From Dromaius novaehollandiae (lineage: Eukaryota > Chordata > Aves > Casuariiformes > Dromaiidae): a DNA stretch of 64,000 nucleotides. The notes under the pieces are model-generated. The model saw only the letters and a program-made list of their open reading frames with translations. It was not told the origin of the DNA and did not search any database. The stretch lies in NCBI RefSeq assembly GCF_036370855.1, contig NC_088098.1:36893981-36957980 (forward strand), in the 5' to 3' direction. Position numbers and translations under genes: made by a program. This document shows positions 1 to 13,400 of this stretch, piece after piece (position 1 is the stretch's first letter; each line of letters begins with the position of its first letter).

Positions 1-1193
1 GGAGACCTGCGTGGATGAACAAGGAGCTCCTGGCAAAACTCAAACAGAAGAAGGAAGTATACAGAAGGTGGAAGCAGGGACAGGCCACTCGGGAGGAATA
101 TAGAGGGATGTTGTCTGAGTATGCAGGGATGGGGCTAGGAAAGCCAAGGCCCATGTGGAATGTAATCTGACAAGGGAGGTCAAGGAAGGGCTTCTATCAA
201 TATATCAGTAACAAAAGGAAGACTAGGGAAAATGCGGGCCCACTGCTGAATGGAGCAGGGGCCCCACTGACAAAGAATACAGCGAAGGCAGAGATACTGA
301 ATGCCTTCTTTGCTTCAGTCTTCACTGGTAAGACTGGCCCTCAGGGATCCCAGGGTCAGGAGAGCAGGGAGAAAGTCTGGAGAAGGGGAGACTTTCCCTT
401 GGTGGAGGAGGATCTGGTTAGGGATCACATAATCAAACTGGACACACACAAGGCCGTGGGTCCCGATGGGATGCACCCACAAGTGCTGAGGGAGATGGCT
501 GATGTCATTGCAAGGCCACTCTCCACCATCTTTGAAAGGTCATGGTGATCAGCAGAGGTGCCTGAGGACTGGAAGAAAGCAAATGTCACTCCAGTCTCCA
601 AAAAGGGCTAGAAGGAGGTCCCGGGGACTACTGACCAGTCAGCCTCCCCTCGATCCCTGGAAAGGTGCTAGAACAGCTCATCCTGGATGCCATCTCTAAG
701 CATGTGAAGGATAAGGTGATCAGGAGTAGTCAGCATGGATTCACCAAGGGGAAATCAAGCTTAACCAACTTGATAGCCTTCTATGGTGGCTGGGTAGATG
801 AGGGGAGAGCAGTGGATGTCTGCCTTGACTTCAGCAAGGCTTTTGACACTTAAGGCTTTCGACACTGTCTCCCATAACATCCTCATAGGCAAGCTCAGGA
901 AGTGTGGGCTAGATGAGTGGACAGTGAGGTGGACTGAGAACTGGCTGAATGGCAGAGCTCAGAGGGTTGTGATCAGTGGCGCAAAGTCTAGTTGGAGGCC
1001 AGTAACTAGCGGTGTACCCCAGGGGTCAGTACTGGGTCCAGTCCTGTTCAGCTCCTTCAGTGACCTGGATGAAGGGGCAGAGTGCACCCTCAGCAAGTTT
1101 GCTGCTGGTATAAAACTGGGAGGAGTGGCTGATACACCAGAGGACTGTGCTGCCATTCAGAGGGACTTCGACGGGCTGGAGAGCTGGGCGGAG
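1..1193 (+). pseudogene. CR1 ORF2 reverse-transcriptase remnant (copy A)
   Basis: This is a decayed reverse-transcriptase reading frame. An intact CR1 RT would copy element RNA at the target site by target-primed reverse transcription. In-frame stops interrupt it, for example TGA near 168 and 546 and TAG near 609. A near-tandem duplication of about 16 bp at 836-866 repeats the AFDT codons and introduces a stop and a frame change. The catalytic motif, FADD in active CR1 elements as I recall the family, reads FAAG at 1098-1109, so both essential aspartates are gone. The fingers and palm region is otherwise readable through [10 protein letters not shown]. It cannot encode an active enzyme. Every lesion is shared with the inverted copy at 20805-21997. 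Confidence 0.9.
836..866 (+). repeat. Near-tandem 16-bp duplication inside CR1 copy A
   Basis: AAGGCTTTTGACACT is followed at once by TAAGGCTTTCGACACT. The duplication breaks the RT frame at the conserved AFDT motif. The same duplication, with the same single-base difference between its halves, lies at 21132-21162 in copy B, so it marks common descent of the two copies. Confidence 0.9.
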
Positions 1194-1249
1194 GGGACTA
1201 GATGATCTTTAAAGCTCCCTTCTAACCTCATCTGTTTCTGTGAAGGATA

Positions 1250-4200
1250 AATGAGATCCAAGTAAAATTGATCCTGTAGTGTCATTCATCCCAAATGCCT
1301 CCTAGCTTCTCTTATGAATGAGAACTTTAAGGCCACTTCCCATATTTCTTCTAACCAAGTCATCTTATTTTAGTGATGCAGCAAAAATTCTTTGTCCATA
1401 AAAACACAATCTTTGTTCATCAAACATCAAGTATAGCTACATGCTGTTTTAGTTTCATATAGTTTCCTAAAAACTGTAACATTCAGGTATTCAAGTAGCA
1501 AATTATTTTAACAAAGCAGACAAACACTTTTGAATTTAAACATTTCTGGTTTTAACTCTTTAGCACAGGGAAAAATGTAGATCAGCAATGCCTGTCTATA
1601 ATATATGCACATGTGTCTTCAAGAAAACATTAATAGTTAAAAGGAATAATTACAGGAGGATCAGTTTGTCTAAAAATAGTAAACAGCTGGATATTAGTAG
1701 GGAGTTTGAAATGCCCATGCTGACTATGGAATGAAGAAACTGGCATTCCTGGTATTGTTATATACTTTAAAGATCATCCAACATAAACATTTCCTTTTTT
1801 TTTTTTTTTTAAAGTCCATGTTGCTTTTTGGTTAGATTCCTGCTGAGCTTATACAATATCAGACTTACTTTGTTCATCTTAGTTCATTCATTCATGGTTT
1901 CAGTACTGTCACATGCACAGAATTCGGTATTGGCTGCACATGTTTATATATTTTAAACCTAGCAGTATGAGCTTGCATACCCCTAAATTATGTAAAAAAA
2001 AAAAAAAATCTCTGCACATAAATAGCTGTCTGAGTACATACATCTAAAGGTCCCAGTACAACATGAAAAGTGGTTAACCTACCAATATATAGGCATATAC
2101 CAATTTTGTGTACTGAATACATTTGTACTAAGAGTTAGGTTTTCCGCTCTAGCCAATCTATATTTGGAGATGGCGGTGAGAAGGGCTGCATAAAAAGCTG
2201 GTTGTAACTCCTTAATCCCAGGAAACTTTGATTTAGGTCTCTTTATTTTACCACTGAATTAAAAGTCTCAGCAGAGACTTCAGTGTTGGCCTGTTCTCCG
2301 ACCCCCTTCCCAGTCGCTGTCGACATACAGCAAAATTGCTCTCAGTTATTTCAAAGACAAAAAGGTGACAATACATGAGATACCTCCCTGCTGCCACAAT
2401 CTTTCTGCAAGCATAGAAATCCCTTGCAGCAGGAAATCCTCTGCTGATCACTCTGGTTATTTCAAATTCACTTTCTACCACATAAACAGAAACAAGAATT
2501 TAGCCATCCCCATTCTAGGTAAAACATTCCATATAACTTAAAAAGGCGCCCTGAATGCATACTTCAATGCAGAGACCATGATTTTCCCTTTTACAGGATT
2601 TTCCTTTAATCTAGCAAAAGCTACAATTTTATTCAGTTTTCTCATATGCATGCTAGTATATTTAGTCTAACCTCTCTGTCACAATGCTGTATTTAAAGGC
2701 TTTGTCAACACTTCTATTATAAATATTAGTTTTCAGAGGTTGAAAACTCAGCCAGAAAAGTTCACTGGAGCATGGCATTTGTCTTGCATAACTGTATGTT
2801 AGGAGCCTATTTGCCTTTTAATAACTTCCAAGATAATCCATTTGCAAGTAGCAAAACTACTCATATATGATACAGTCAAGAAAGGCTGCATCTTAGAAAC
2901 AAAATATAGCAGATGATTAAAGCAAGTGTGTTCTACAAACACAGGCATTTACTAGGTCACAACTATTCAAAATGTATAGTTGGATATTTGCCTTGCTAAC
3001 GGCTGAAGGAATATTTTGAAAACCAAAGTGAAAAAAGGTTAGAAGTTATTAGGAGAGACAGAGCCAGATTCTCAACTGGCATAAGCCATTCCAAAAGCTA
3101 CACTCATTTAAATCAGCAGAGAATCTGCCATTTGGTCCATTAACTAAATGGACCAAACATAATCTGGTCAGGTCTTGTATAATTTCATGTGACCAGATTT
3201 AAAACAAAAATGGAATAGAGGGGACATGCTCCCTGCACTGAATCATATTGAAGGGCAAACAGCCTTGGCATCAGCAAGCATATTTATGGACAATGGACAC
3301 AGCTCTTGCTTTCACTCACATGCGAGACAGATAGTATGTTGTGTCACTTCCTAGGTCACATGACCTGATGCAGGGTTTCAAATTGAGTGTCTGTTTTGCC
3401 ATTTTTCATTGCAGCACTGGAAAAGAGTTAATTCCCTGAGTGGAGGAGAAGGAAAAACAGTTGCCTTAGTGAAAATGCAAGACAAAAGAGCATTCAAAAG
3501 ATTTTCGACCAAACACAGAGGCTAGGGTCTTCTTCTGGGACCATCCAGGCTAATTTGGCCCTTATAACAAAGTTTTTGCGTTCTAGGGACTGCCATCAAA
3601 AAAGTCAGAAATGACCATCTTTCAAACTTAAATATGATATAACTGACAGGGTATTTAACATTTTAGGTACTGGTGTTAGTACAATCCATAGGCCTGGTTT
3701 TCATTTGGTGTCAAACAGGCCAGCAGAAGAAATGCAGTTTTCTGAGGTCCCTGTCAGTAGAAGTTGGACAGACACTGAGCAGTTTGATAAGAGCTCAGAT
3801 CTGCTTCAGTCTCTGCCACCAGTTTGCTGGGTGACCTTTGAGTACCTGGTTGCTCTTCCTCCAACTAGAAAATATGAACACTGATATTAATCTCCTTTAG
3901 AAAGGCCATGAAGCCACTGAACAGATGTGCATTACAGACAACCAAATACTTATTATCATTTTTCTTAGGACATCAAGACATGGATCAATAGTATCAAAGA
4001 CTGTTTAACAGTCCTTGGATTACAGGCCCATAAATAATTATAATATTTGTTCTTTTTTATAGGAAGGTACACCTAAGGAGGAGAAGGGAATTGCCAGGGA
4101 GCAGCAGGAGCACGGCTGCACAAGTGGGGATGACCTAGGAATCAGGATCAGCTGGCTTATCTTTCACTGTCTCTACTGTTTGCAGCTAATGAATCCCTAG
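1250..4200. other. Noncoding AT-rich stretch, no gene seen
   Basis: No coding sequence is recognisable. It contains a T16 run at 1795-1810, an A15 run at 1994-2008, and a short ancient repeat at 3060-3136 described separately. The open frames here are short and look random. Confidence 0.6.
3060..3136. repeat. Ancient sauropsid palindromic repeat fragment
   Basis: The piece starts GAGCCAGATTCTCAACTGG and ends near ATCAGCAGAGAATCTGCC. The two ends are roughly inverted copies of each other. This resembles the very old hairpin-like, MITE-type repeats scattered through turtle, crocodile and bird genomes. Identification is from memory of the motif and the family name is not certain. Confidence 0.4.
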
Positions 4201-4239
4201 CTTATTTCACAAACACTTGTAATTTTTCCTTACAACATT

Positions 4240-4450
4240 TACGCATTTCTATCTAGCAATGTACTTCTCAAAGTAATCCAGTACTTCCCATAAAATATTC
4301 TGATCCTGTTGGGTATTGTTTATACTTCCCAACTTTATGTCATCACCAAATTTCAAAAATATCCTCCAGTTTTTGTACCACTCTCAATAGTGAAAATATT
4401 AAATAAAATCTGTATCAAAGTGTACCGGATTGTTCTCTTCTCAGCATAAT
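4240..4450 (-). mobile_element. Ancient CR1/L3-type LINE relic with RT active-site motif
   Basis: On the minus strand, 4327-4356 reads KFGDDIKLGS, which matches the LSKFADDTKLG active-site block of CR1/L3 reverse transcriptases. Flanking codons before it (VQKLEDIF) are only loosely alignable. The surrounding frame contains stops, so this is a relic and not a gene. Similar pyrimidine-rich, weakly LINE-like text continues to about 5440 (for example around 4515 and 5296), but I cannot place that part confidently. Confidence 0.55.
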
Positions 4451-4459
4451 GCACTACTG

Positions 4460-7400
4460 GTGGCTGCCTGTCACACCCACAAGTGTCTTACAATTATTAA
4501 AAACATTTGCTCTCCAATTTGTGTTGGGGAAATTAATGTCCCCAATACAATGCCTAGTAAAATTATTTCTGAATTAATGTTAAAGGATGTTCTCAATATG
4601 CAAATCTGATCTTCAACATCTATTCATGGAATAATGTCTTCTTAATTTCTTCCTCAGATTGGAAATTCACCTAAATCTACACTTTTCTATACATGCCCTC
4701 CTTTCTCATTGTTTTAGAGCATTCTGCACTTAAAAATGTACAAAGCCTCCCTATTTACCTTTCTCTCTTTTCTGATTAGTGCATACCCTTCACCAGGTAT
4801 TCCTCAGTCCACCTGGCTCCTTTATTATGTCTCACTTTTCCTTATAATACATGAAAGCATGTAATGCATTAGCTGACATATTCCTCCATTTTTTACTGAT
4901 GTTCTTTACCTTAGTTCTATTTCAGTTGTTTCTCTCTGACTTCATTCCCTAGCTAGAATATGAGCAACCATTTTATTAACTGCATCACCCACTTGACTGT
5001 GACTGAACTCATCATTAATACTCTCTTTATTCTTTTTAGTAGTCTTATTTTACAATAAATTTTTACACTTTACTGTATTTTACTACCCTAATTTCACTGT
5101 CCTTGTGAATTAAAACTAGACTTGGAGATTACATGAGTATCTCTCAACCTTCTTTCTGCATCTATTTGTTTAAAACTCTCCCTGTGAATTACCAACTTAA
5201 TTCCATAAACTGGAACGCACAAATCTTCCAAGTAGTACCAGTTCCTTATGTTATCATAACTTTTCTCTCTTTCACTAGAAAAGATAGCAGTTCCACTGAG
5301 GTCCCCCACTTTGCTTCTCTCAGAATGTTCCCTGGCTGGCCTAGTGGGAACATAGCAATGCCATTTATTTTTCCCATCATAAAGTCTTCTTGCCAACTTG
5401 TCACTGCTTCCATCAGATCAGGTCTGCATCTCAACATCTAAAAAACAGCATGTTTTTTTGTCCTCTGGGCCTGTTCTGGTGACAGGCCTGTTGATTGTTC
5501 TTAGTCAGGAATGCCAACCACATAATCCTGTCTATGGTCCATGAGGGCATGAAGGGGTTCTTCCTTCTCTCTGAAACTTGTTTCATCTCTATTTCTCTTT
5601 CATGTCACATGTGAATTACTTATTTTCTGCCTTTGGTTCCAATCCCCAGCTATCTTTCATACCCACACATTCTTTTCTTCTGCCAGCACTGTCTTCCTCT
5701 CTTTTTCTCATTCTGTCTTCTATTTTTCTTTTGTGCAACAGCCCTCTTTCGTGATTCTGTTTCTCTGCTAGGTAGTCTTTCTTGTTGTTGGATATTTCTT
5801 TCGATCTCCCTCTCAGTCTAGCTCTGTTTACCCTGTCTCCTTCATCAGCAGTGATCTGTAACTCATTGGTTATTTCTGTTATCTTGTCCTGTTCCATCAC
5901 ATCCCGACATCCATCCCTGAGGTTGGACTTGACTTATAGCTGCATCTCTCGTCCCTCCAGCTTCTTTTCTGGGTGTGCCAGGTGGCACATTTCAGTCAAA
6001 AGTACCTTCTGTCATAAATGCTCCTAGAGGATAATACTCATCCCATAAATTCTGCAGCCAGTAATTTTTGTCTCCTATCTTCCTTGGGACACTAACATAT
6101 TCCCTTCCCAATCCCTATCATTAATAAAAAATCTGGACAAAATGCAAACGCCACCACACAATCCCTTTCTGTATTTTCGTCAACACTTTTAAATTCTGAT
6201 CTATTCCATCATCTAAGAGAGGGAAGACAGAAAATGGTCCCTCTCCATAAGTCAAAGTCAATGAACAATGAGGCCAAAGTTTTCAAAAAAAGAAATTAAA
6301 TTTTAATTCCTGAGGCTGTGATTGGGCAATGGCCTGAATTTTTCAAACCAGGTCTGTCAAAACAAGAACATTGCCAGAATAAAATATGGAACTGAGGAAG
6401 GTGCCTGCAACTCTGGATCTCATGTGGACAGGTAATGTTTTAGAAGGGATCTATAGGAAATTACACAAATAAGAGAAATACAGACACCAACTCCAAGGCA
6501 TTACTGGGTGACTTAGCATTTTTACTGTGTGCTGAGATCCAGAACAGCAGAGGTACTATTGATGGGCAATTTCTGAGTCTGGAGTACAGGTAAAGTAGCA
6601 CATCTGCAAGTTAACAATCTGTGAGTCCCAAGTGGTACTATTAGCTTCATCATGAAACTGGTAGTCTTTCACTCTGAGAGCATTGCTACTGTCACATCTT
6701 TCAATAGTGCTTTGCTGACATTGAGGATGCTCCTCATTTTAATGCAAATCTAAACTGTTGGTGGTAAGTACCTCCTTAAAATGAAATAAAATACAATGGC
6801 CTCTTTCAACAAGAACTGCAAATGAGTTAGATATTTGAGCAATAATTGAAGCTGCCATTACATCAGGAAAGCAGACACTATACAAACCTGCTTGGAAGGT
6901 TTTTCCCTGGGGCTATTTGAGTCTTTTCCTTATGATCCTGCTCTAGTCTTCTCTTGATCAGACAAAGGTAACAATGTTAAATCGAGACAAACAACATTAT
7001 AGTAATATTATATGGTTATGATGCTAAGGAACAGTGACATTTTCAGGAGTAGGTTAAGCAAAGACTGGAACACCTACCTTCAGGAATGCCCAGAGCATGT
7101 AGCACTCTACAGAAACAGAAACAGAGCAGGACTGTGCCAGCATCCCTATAAACACCATGATGCAACCATGAGATGTGTGAGGCAGAGAGAGAATGCATCC
7201 TACTAGGAAAAAAGGTAGGATGCTGAAAATTAACTTTGCCAGATAGGTACACAGACACTGTATTTTTAGCATGTTTCGAATTCCCAAGAGAGCCAGTGGA
7301 AATCTGCAGCCTAGAAGAAAGACTTCCAGCTCCTTTTCCCAAAGAAAACTTAAAAATCATTTGATAATGAGTAAAATTTGTTAAAATATTCATTCTTAGT

Positions 7401-10400
7401 AATACTTTTCCCTTGGTGAAGTAAAAGTTATAATTACTTGATGAGAAGTCATAGCTGTGAATTGCTACATACTGTTGGCATCGCACTCAAGTAATACAAC
7501 ATTTTTCCCCACCTACTGTGTAGGCAAGTTCCTGGAAGTTAATGACCAGCTAAGAAACACATGGACAACATTTTTTGAAAGCTGAGACACTCTTCACTGC
7601 TGATATTCAGGGATGAGAAGCTATGCAAAACCAGAAGAATTCCAGGGAAGACTATGTAACTGTAAGAATCATAATCCTTTCCCTCTTTCCTCATGCCCCA
7701 CACAGTCAGTCATTGACTCCTGCCATCTATTGTGATCAGCTAAGCTCCAGCCTAAAGTTAATGTTCGAGTAGAATTAAATACAGTCACTTAAAGTCAAAT
7801 TTCTGTCCAAAAGCAGGGGGAAAAACAGCCGAAGTGCCTTTTCTCTTTTGCTCGTCTGCCTTTGTGCCTTTTCCTCTTAATGGATTCAGAATCTTTTTTT
7901 TTCCCCAAATGTGAGAGTAGTAAGTACTACTTAACAAGGCATTAATAAATTTTTCTTCTGGCAGAACCTTGTTCGGGAACTTGCGCTGATTATAGCACAA
8001 TATATGAATAAAGAAAAAAATAATTATATTAAGCTGTCCACCAGCCTGTTGTGTGAACAGAACTGCACTCTCTCATTTACAATGCTTTTCACACAAACTG
8101 AGCTGTCACAGGAACAGAGCCAACAGCCCTCTCTAAAAAGAGAGTGAGAGAAAGAAATTGACCTTTTTCTTATAAATTTTTGTTATTTACTTTGTTGCAT
8201 TGAACATTTACACAAAAGCTACTTTACACCATATTAATCATAGAAAAGGACTTCATTGGAAATATAAATATGCAGGTCTCATACTCTGTTAAAACTGTTT
8301 CAGATTCAGCGTAATGGAGGGCCTGTACAAATCAGAAACTGTTTGTTTACTTATTACACCCTCTTACACCTGCAAAGCTGTTAATGACTGTATAGGTTAT
8401 CAGAAAGAGGGGACCCAGACCTAGAATTTAAATACAGAGCCCCAGAATTTAAGTACAGAGGTGTTTTTAGGCAAAATCTGAAATGTTTTCATATTTTCCG
8501 ACACCTAATGAATTCAGATAACCATAGAACTGAGAAACAAACTCCCAGTCTGTTTTGTATCAAGAAGACAATCGCACCAAGAAGACATGCTCAGAGCCCA
8601 GTGCTGAGTAATAAACCACCCATACAGTTTCCATTTTTGACTGCTTGCTTTTAGGGGATGTGTGAAATAAGCTGCAGAGGATAGTGAAATGAGCAGACTT
8701 TGGTAGCTTCTTTCCAATGAATATATTTTCCTGGACACTTGCTGCTCTGAATTTTTACAGTGTGAAAGTAAAAAGAAACAGTTGTGCAGTTTAACTGAGG
8801 TTTCGTTTGAAAGAATTGCATGATGGATTCATTATTGAGATGGCAAGTACCGCTCAATCTAGTCAATGTGGAATTTCCTTTTTCCATTCTCTAGATACGA
8901 CAGGATACAACAGGCAGTGAAATAGGCAGTTAGTCTGTTTTTTTCTACAAATCTTTTTAATTCCCTTATTGCCCAATCTTGCAGTTGTTGTGAACTTGCC
9001 AAAATTTCTTTTGCCATAATTCCTGCAAGAGCAGGCCCTTAAATGTGAAATATAAAGAAAATGACCTTTTTCTGGCTCCCACAGATTGCCATCCATAAAA
9101 CCAGGAATCAAAAAAGTGTTAATAAAAACAAAATGTTTAAAGCCACTATCTAACAGGCTAACTACATGTCTTAACCTTGGGCCTGATTCACCACACCATT
9201 ACATCATTTTATTCCCCACAAGAGTTACCATGGCACAGAAACTGCCACTAACAGAATGGACTTTCCTGTATCCAATACATGCCTTAAGCACTACAGGATC
9301 TAAATTTTGAGCACTTTTCGGAATGGTACTCAGAATTCAGGTCTAAGCTTCCTACAGAATGCATAGGGAATGAGATTTGCTGCAAGAGGCTTAGCTCTGC
9401 ATGGAGATACTTATAACCAAAATGAATTCACAGCCTTGGAGTTACCTTTTGTAGTGACTGACCATTTACTGTATATAGTCAGGTCCATGTACCTGTCCCA
9501 CAGGAATGGGTATCTGTCTCACTTTTTTCCCAGTGTGAGGAGATCCTAGATTTTCTCCCTGGCCTATTTCTGTATTTTACTCTACAAGAGTTTCATGCAT
9601 GACCAGATTACACCCTCTACCCTACCTCTACCCTTCCCCCATGAGTTTCCATACCTTTATATTCCAGAGTCATGCTTCTTCATTTGCACCCTCTTTTCAG
9701 TGCTAAGACTACTGAGGTTTTTGATTTATAAAGTCCTACCTTACGTAAATATATATTTGGATGAATTCCAAGTACTCTTATGCAATAATACATACTGATG
9801 ATGAATGATAGGATCAAAGAAAAACATAAACAGGGTGCAAAATGAATATGCAACAACTTTTTATGTGGTCATTTTGCACTTTTTTCTAATGCTGTGGAAA
9901 CAGCATAGACCAAGGCCAACCATGACAAGAAAGGATGCTATTTTTTCCAAGGAAAGCCAGCAGAACTTGACTGGCAACATTCAAAGTCTGAGCGATATCA
10001 ATGCTTTGTACAAAATAAATCAAGTCTTCATCCTTTGCCTTTCAAAAAAGCTGCGGCATCTCTTGAAGTCATTGGGAAATAGGATTATGTGACTTGGTAC
10101 TGGATCCATAATGAAATACAATTATAAAAACATTAGGTAATACAGATTTTCATTAATGATGTCAGCAGTGCAAGGTGTGTCTAGATCTTTACTTCCTAAT
10201 TAAGCTTCCATTCTAATTTTTTCTCCATTGCAGCTTTCTAAGCCTTTCCCCTTCGATCATCTAATATCTTTTAAAAACCCCATGTCTCCTGTGATGATGA
10301 AAAGAATAGAGAAAGAAGCCTTACACAAAAATCAAGACCTCATCTCTGGTTGTCTCAGATTGTTCCCCCTTTCACACCTCATTATGTTATACAGTAACTC

Positions 10401-13400
10401 CTTAGGAACCATCTTTATGTTGGTGCATGTCACAATTAAAATCTGTGCATTAAAATCTGTACAAAATGTGTACAAACAAATTATTTTCATTATTTATTCA
10501 TTTCACATCGATGGTAATGATCAGCAAGATAGTCTAGCCTGCAAAAGTATTGATATACTCTCTATAACAAAGATAGCATTCAATTTTTCATATGCTTTTT
10601 TAGGGCATTCTTATTGCTAATGGTAATTTTTTATATGTTTTATTCTAAAGACAGATAATAGATCGGAGGCTTCAGTTGTGTCTTGCATACTCCAAATACA
10701 TTCTGAAAAGCAGTGGTATGATTTTTTTTTTCTTTTCTCCCTTGCTTGCAGCCTCCTCTTCCCAATCTCTTGTGTTGGTACATTTTTTATTAGTATTGTA
10801 ATTTAAATATAAAATGAGTTTACCATTCACCTAGCCTAATCAGATCTGACTACATATGAATGATATTTGGGATTATGCCCTGCGTTAGGACATACACTGC
10901 CTCCCTGAGGACATAATTTTACTGTTGAGGTTTATGAGCATGAAGACTAATCAGTCTTGTGATGCATACTTCTGAATTTCGTTATTATGAGATTTTTTTT
11001 CTCCCAGTGTTGAAAGAAATACAACTCATGCTTTTATATCCATGTGATGGATAATTTTGAGTACTTGCTTTTCTTCATTCTACTTTAGGGACCAGCACTG
11101 TGTTCTAAGCAAAGAAGGATGAAAAATCAAAAAGATTTTATGAAGTTTATAAAGTCTTTTTAAGGACTTATGTGACACCTATGAGAGGAGAGCACAAGCT
11201 CACAGAACCTCACAATGGTAGCTTAGAAAAATTCTTCAACAGTATGTCAAGTGTGACAGTCTCTTGCCTTGCTCCTCTCTCAGGTGTCTGCATCATGGTG
11301 ACCTACACTGAGACATACTTGAAGAATCAGATTTGTTTCAAGACCCCTGAAATCAAGAGAGAATTATCCATGCAGCATTCCCAGTCACTGTTTCTGAAAG
11401 AGTAAGCGGTTTCTGTTTTGTGCCCACGCCCTGTAGACTCTGGAATTAGACATGGGAGTTACACAGTGATTTAGTCTTGATTTATATTCCTAACAAACTT
11501 ACATACATTACTTAACATAAATTTTATAGTCATAGGCCCTCTATTATCACAACTCCAAACATCATCTTCTTCGTCCATCTTGCTCAGTGAAAAACTGCCT
11601 ACATTGAGACTACTGCATAGGGCCTTGTGGGTAAAGGGCCTGAATTAACAGAACACATAGGCACACTCTTACATCCTAGGATTATAATGGGTTTTAAGCA
11701 TAGAAAGACCCTAGGGCAGCAAAGCCCTGAAATTCATGCTAAATTTTAACCAAATGTCTGTTATCACTGCTTAGCACAGTACATAACTATGAGCTGAAGT
11801 CTCATATTGGACTGGTTCCTAACATGATATGGCTTACATGCTTAAAGTTGAGTCTCTGCTTACATGCTTTGCTGAATCTCCGCTAATTATCTTGTGGGCA
11901 AATAAAATATTATTTCAGTATACCACCTGAAGCATCACTGGCAAAGAAAAATAAGCAATTTAGCATGCAGTATTTACTGAGGAAAGAAAATGTACAGACA
12001 GGCTGAAAAAATATTGATTCACTTGCATTAGCTTAGCAAGTACAAGCCCTTGCCACAGACCATGACTCTAGAACACAAGGTAGAAAGACAGTCTCTGCTC
12101 CAAAAAGCTTACTCCTAAAGAATGAGAAATGTGATAGAGATGACAAATGCATAAAAAATATTGCAGATGGTAACAAGGAGTGAAATGACTTTGTCCGCTA
12201 GGCAGTTATTGTTTCAGCACACAAGCGGTCTACCCACTCGTATGTTTTTTGCAGACATCAGGCAAGGGCAAGTTTCAAGGAGAGATATAAAAGACAGCAA
12301 ATGGAGTGGATGTGCAAATGTGAAAGGGAGCTCTTCCAAAATGTATGGGGCAGCATCACTTGACAAACTTTGGTTAGAAACATTAACAACTGAAAACTAC
12401 TTTGCAGTGAAATTATGGAGGAAGACCATGGCCTTCCTTCCCCCGTTAACTTTTTAAAATATTGAAAGTTAGGACTATACAGGAATTAAATTAATTCTTT
12501 ACATTCATGGGAAAGCATCAGAGAGGGAGAAACAATTTATATTATTTACTTTCTAGAAAACTTTTGCTTTTTTTCTGAATATTTCAATAGTCTCCCTAAT
12601 GTTTTCATCATTTGATCATTTTTCTTTGAGCTTTCTTTGCCCTGTAGTCTCAGATAAAAAAAATTGAAGTTCTACTTTACTGCTAATCAGGTAAGTTATC
12701 TAGCATTACTTTTTTTTCAGTATTGTTGAGTGTGAGTCAACATCAGGCTTCCAGTACGAAAATTTACAAAAGTTGCCTATGCAACTTGTACTCTTGATTA
12801 TTCAAATAATTGAGCTGAAAAAATTTGCTTGCTACTGGACCTGTTAATGCAGCCTGAAATCAGTGGCAGAAAGCAAACACAGCTAAAGTTGACTTGTTCA
12901 AGATTTCAAGTGAAATACTTACAGGAAAAATGAGCAGTCTTTGTTAGTTCCAGGAATAATTTTAAAAGGTCTTCTTTACACACATCTGTGTATTACAAAC
13001 TGGAATCTTATATTAGAAGAATGGTAAAAACTGCATGTTAAAGAACACCATCTTTCATTTATCTCTGTGTTTATGTTATTAAACACCACCTGATAGGTTT
13101 TTCTTTGATACTTATGATTTACAGACAAACAGTGCACATCAGCTCCATACTCCTTGTTTTAAAGTGTTTGCTTGTTTTACAATTCATACGTATGAAGCTA
13201 TGCCAGTAATAGTGGCTTCTGCCAAACGGCTTAATCCTCCCAGGACTTTGCACGAAAGTGACACAAAGGCAAAAGAGCATAATGGTTCTTTTGCCCTCTC
13301 CCTTACATTTATGTATTTAAAGGCATTAAAAATGCATACGTTCCTCTCTTGAAAAATGTGGTTACAAAAATTTGTTGAAAGAAACACTGTCCAACTGGTG

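Larger units (their letters stand above)
1..1245 (+). mobile_element. CR1 LINE copy A, 5' end outside the window, internally deleted
   Basis: This is a CR1-clade non-LTR retrotransposon in plus orientation, cut by the window start. Positions 1-1193 encode the linker and reverse-transcriptase part of ORF2 in broken frames. At 1194 the RT region jumps directly to a CR1 3' tail (GGGACTAGATGATCTTTAAA and onward), which fades out near 1245, so several hundred bases of ORF2 and 3' UTR are missing. Recognition rests on family hallmarks seen in translation: [28 protein letters not shown] and [13 protein letters not shown]. Positions 1-1193 match the reverse complement of 20805-21997 with no difference I could find. 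The exact 3' boundary is uncertain because the tail is diverged. Confidence 0.93.

Noticed and set aside
7043-7486. 147-codon open frame on the minus strand
   Set aside because: It is the longest frame outside the CR1 elements and the CpG island, but it has no domain, signal or membrane pattern that I recognise and a shorter overlapping frame competes. It is probably chance.
10228-10620. 130-codon open frame on the plus strand
   Set aside because: No family resemblance, AT-driven composition, and no splice or promoter context.
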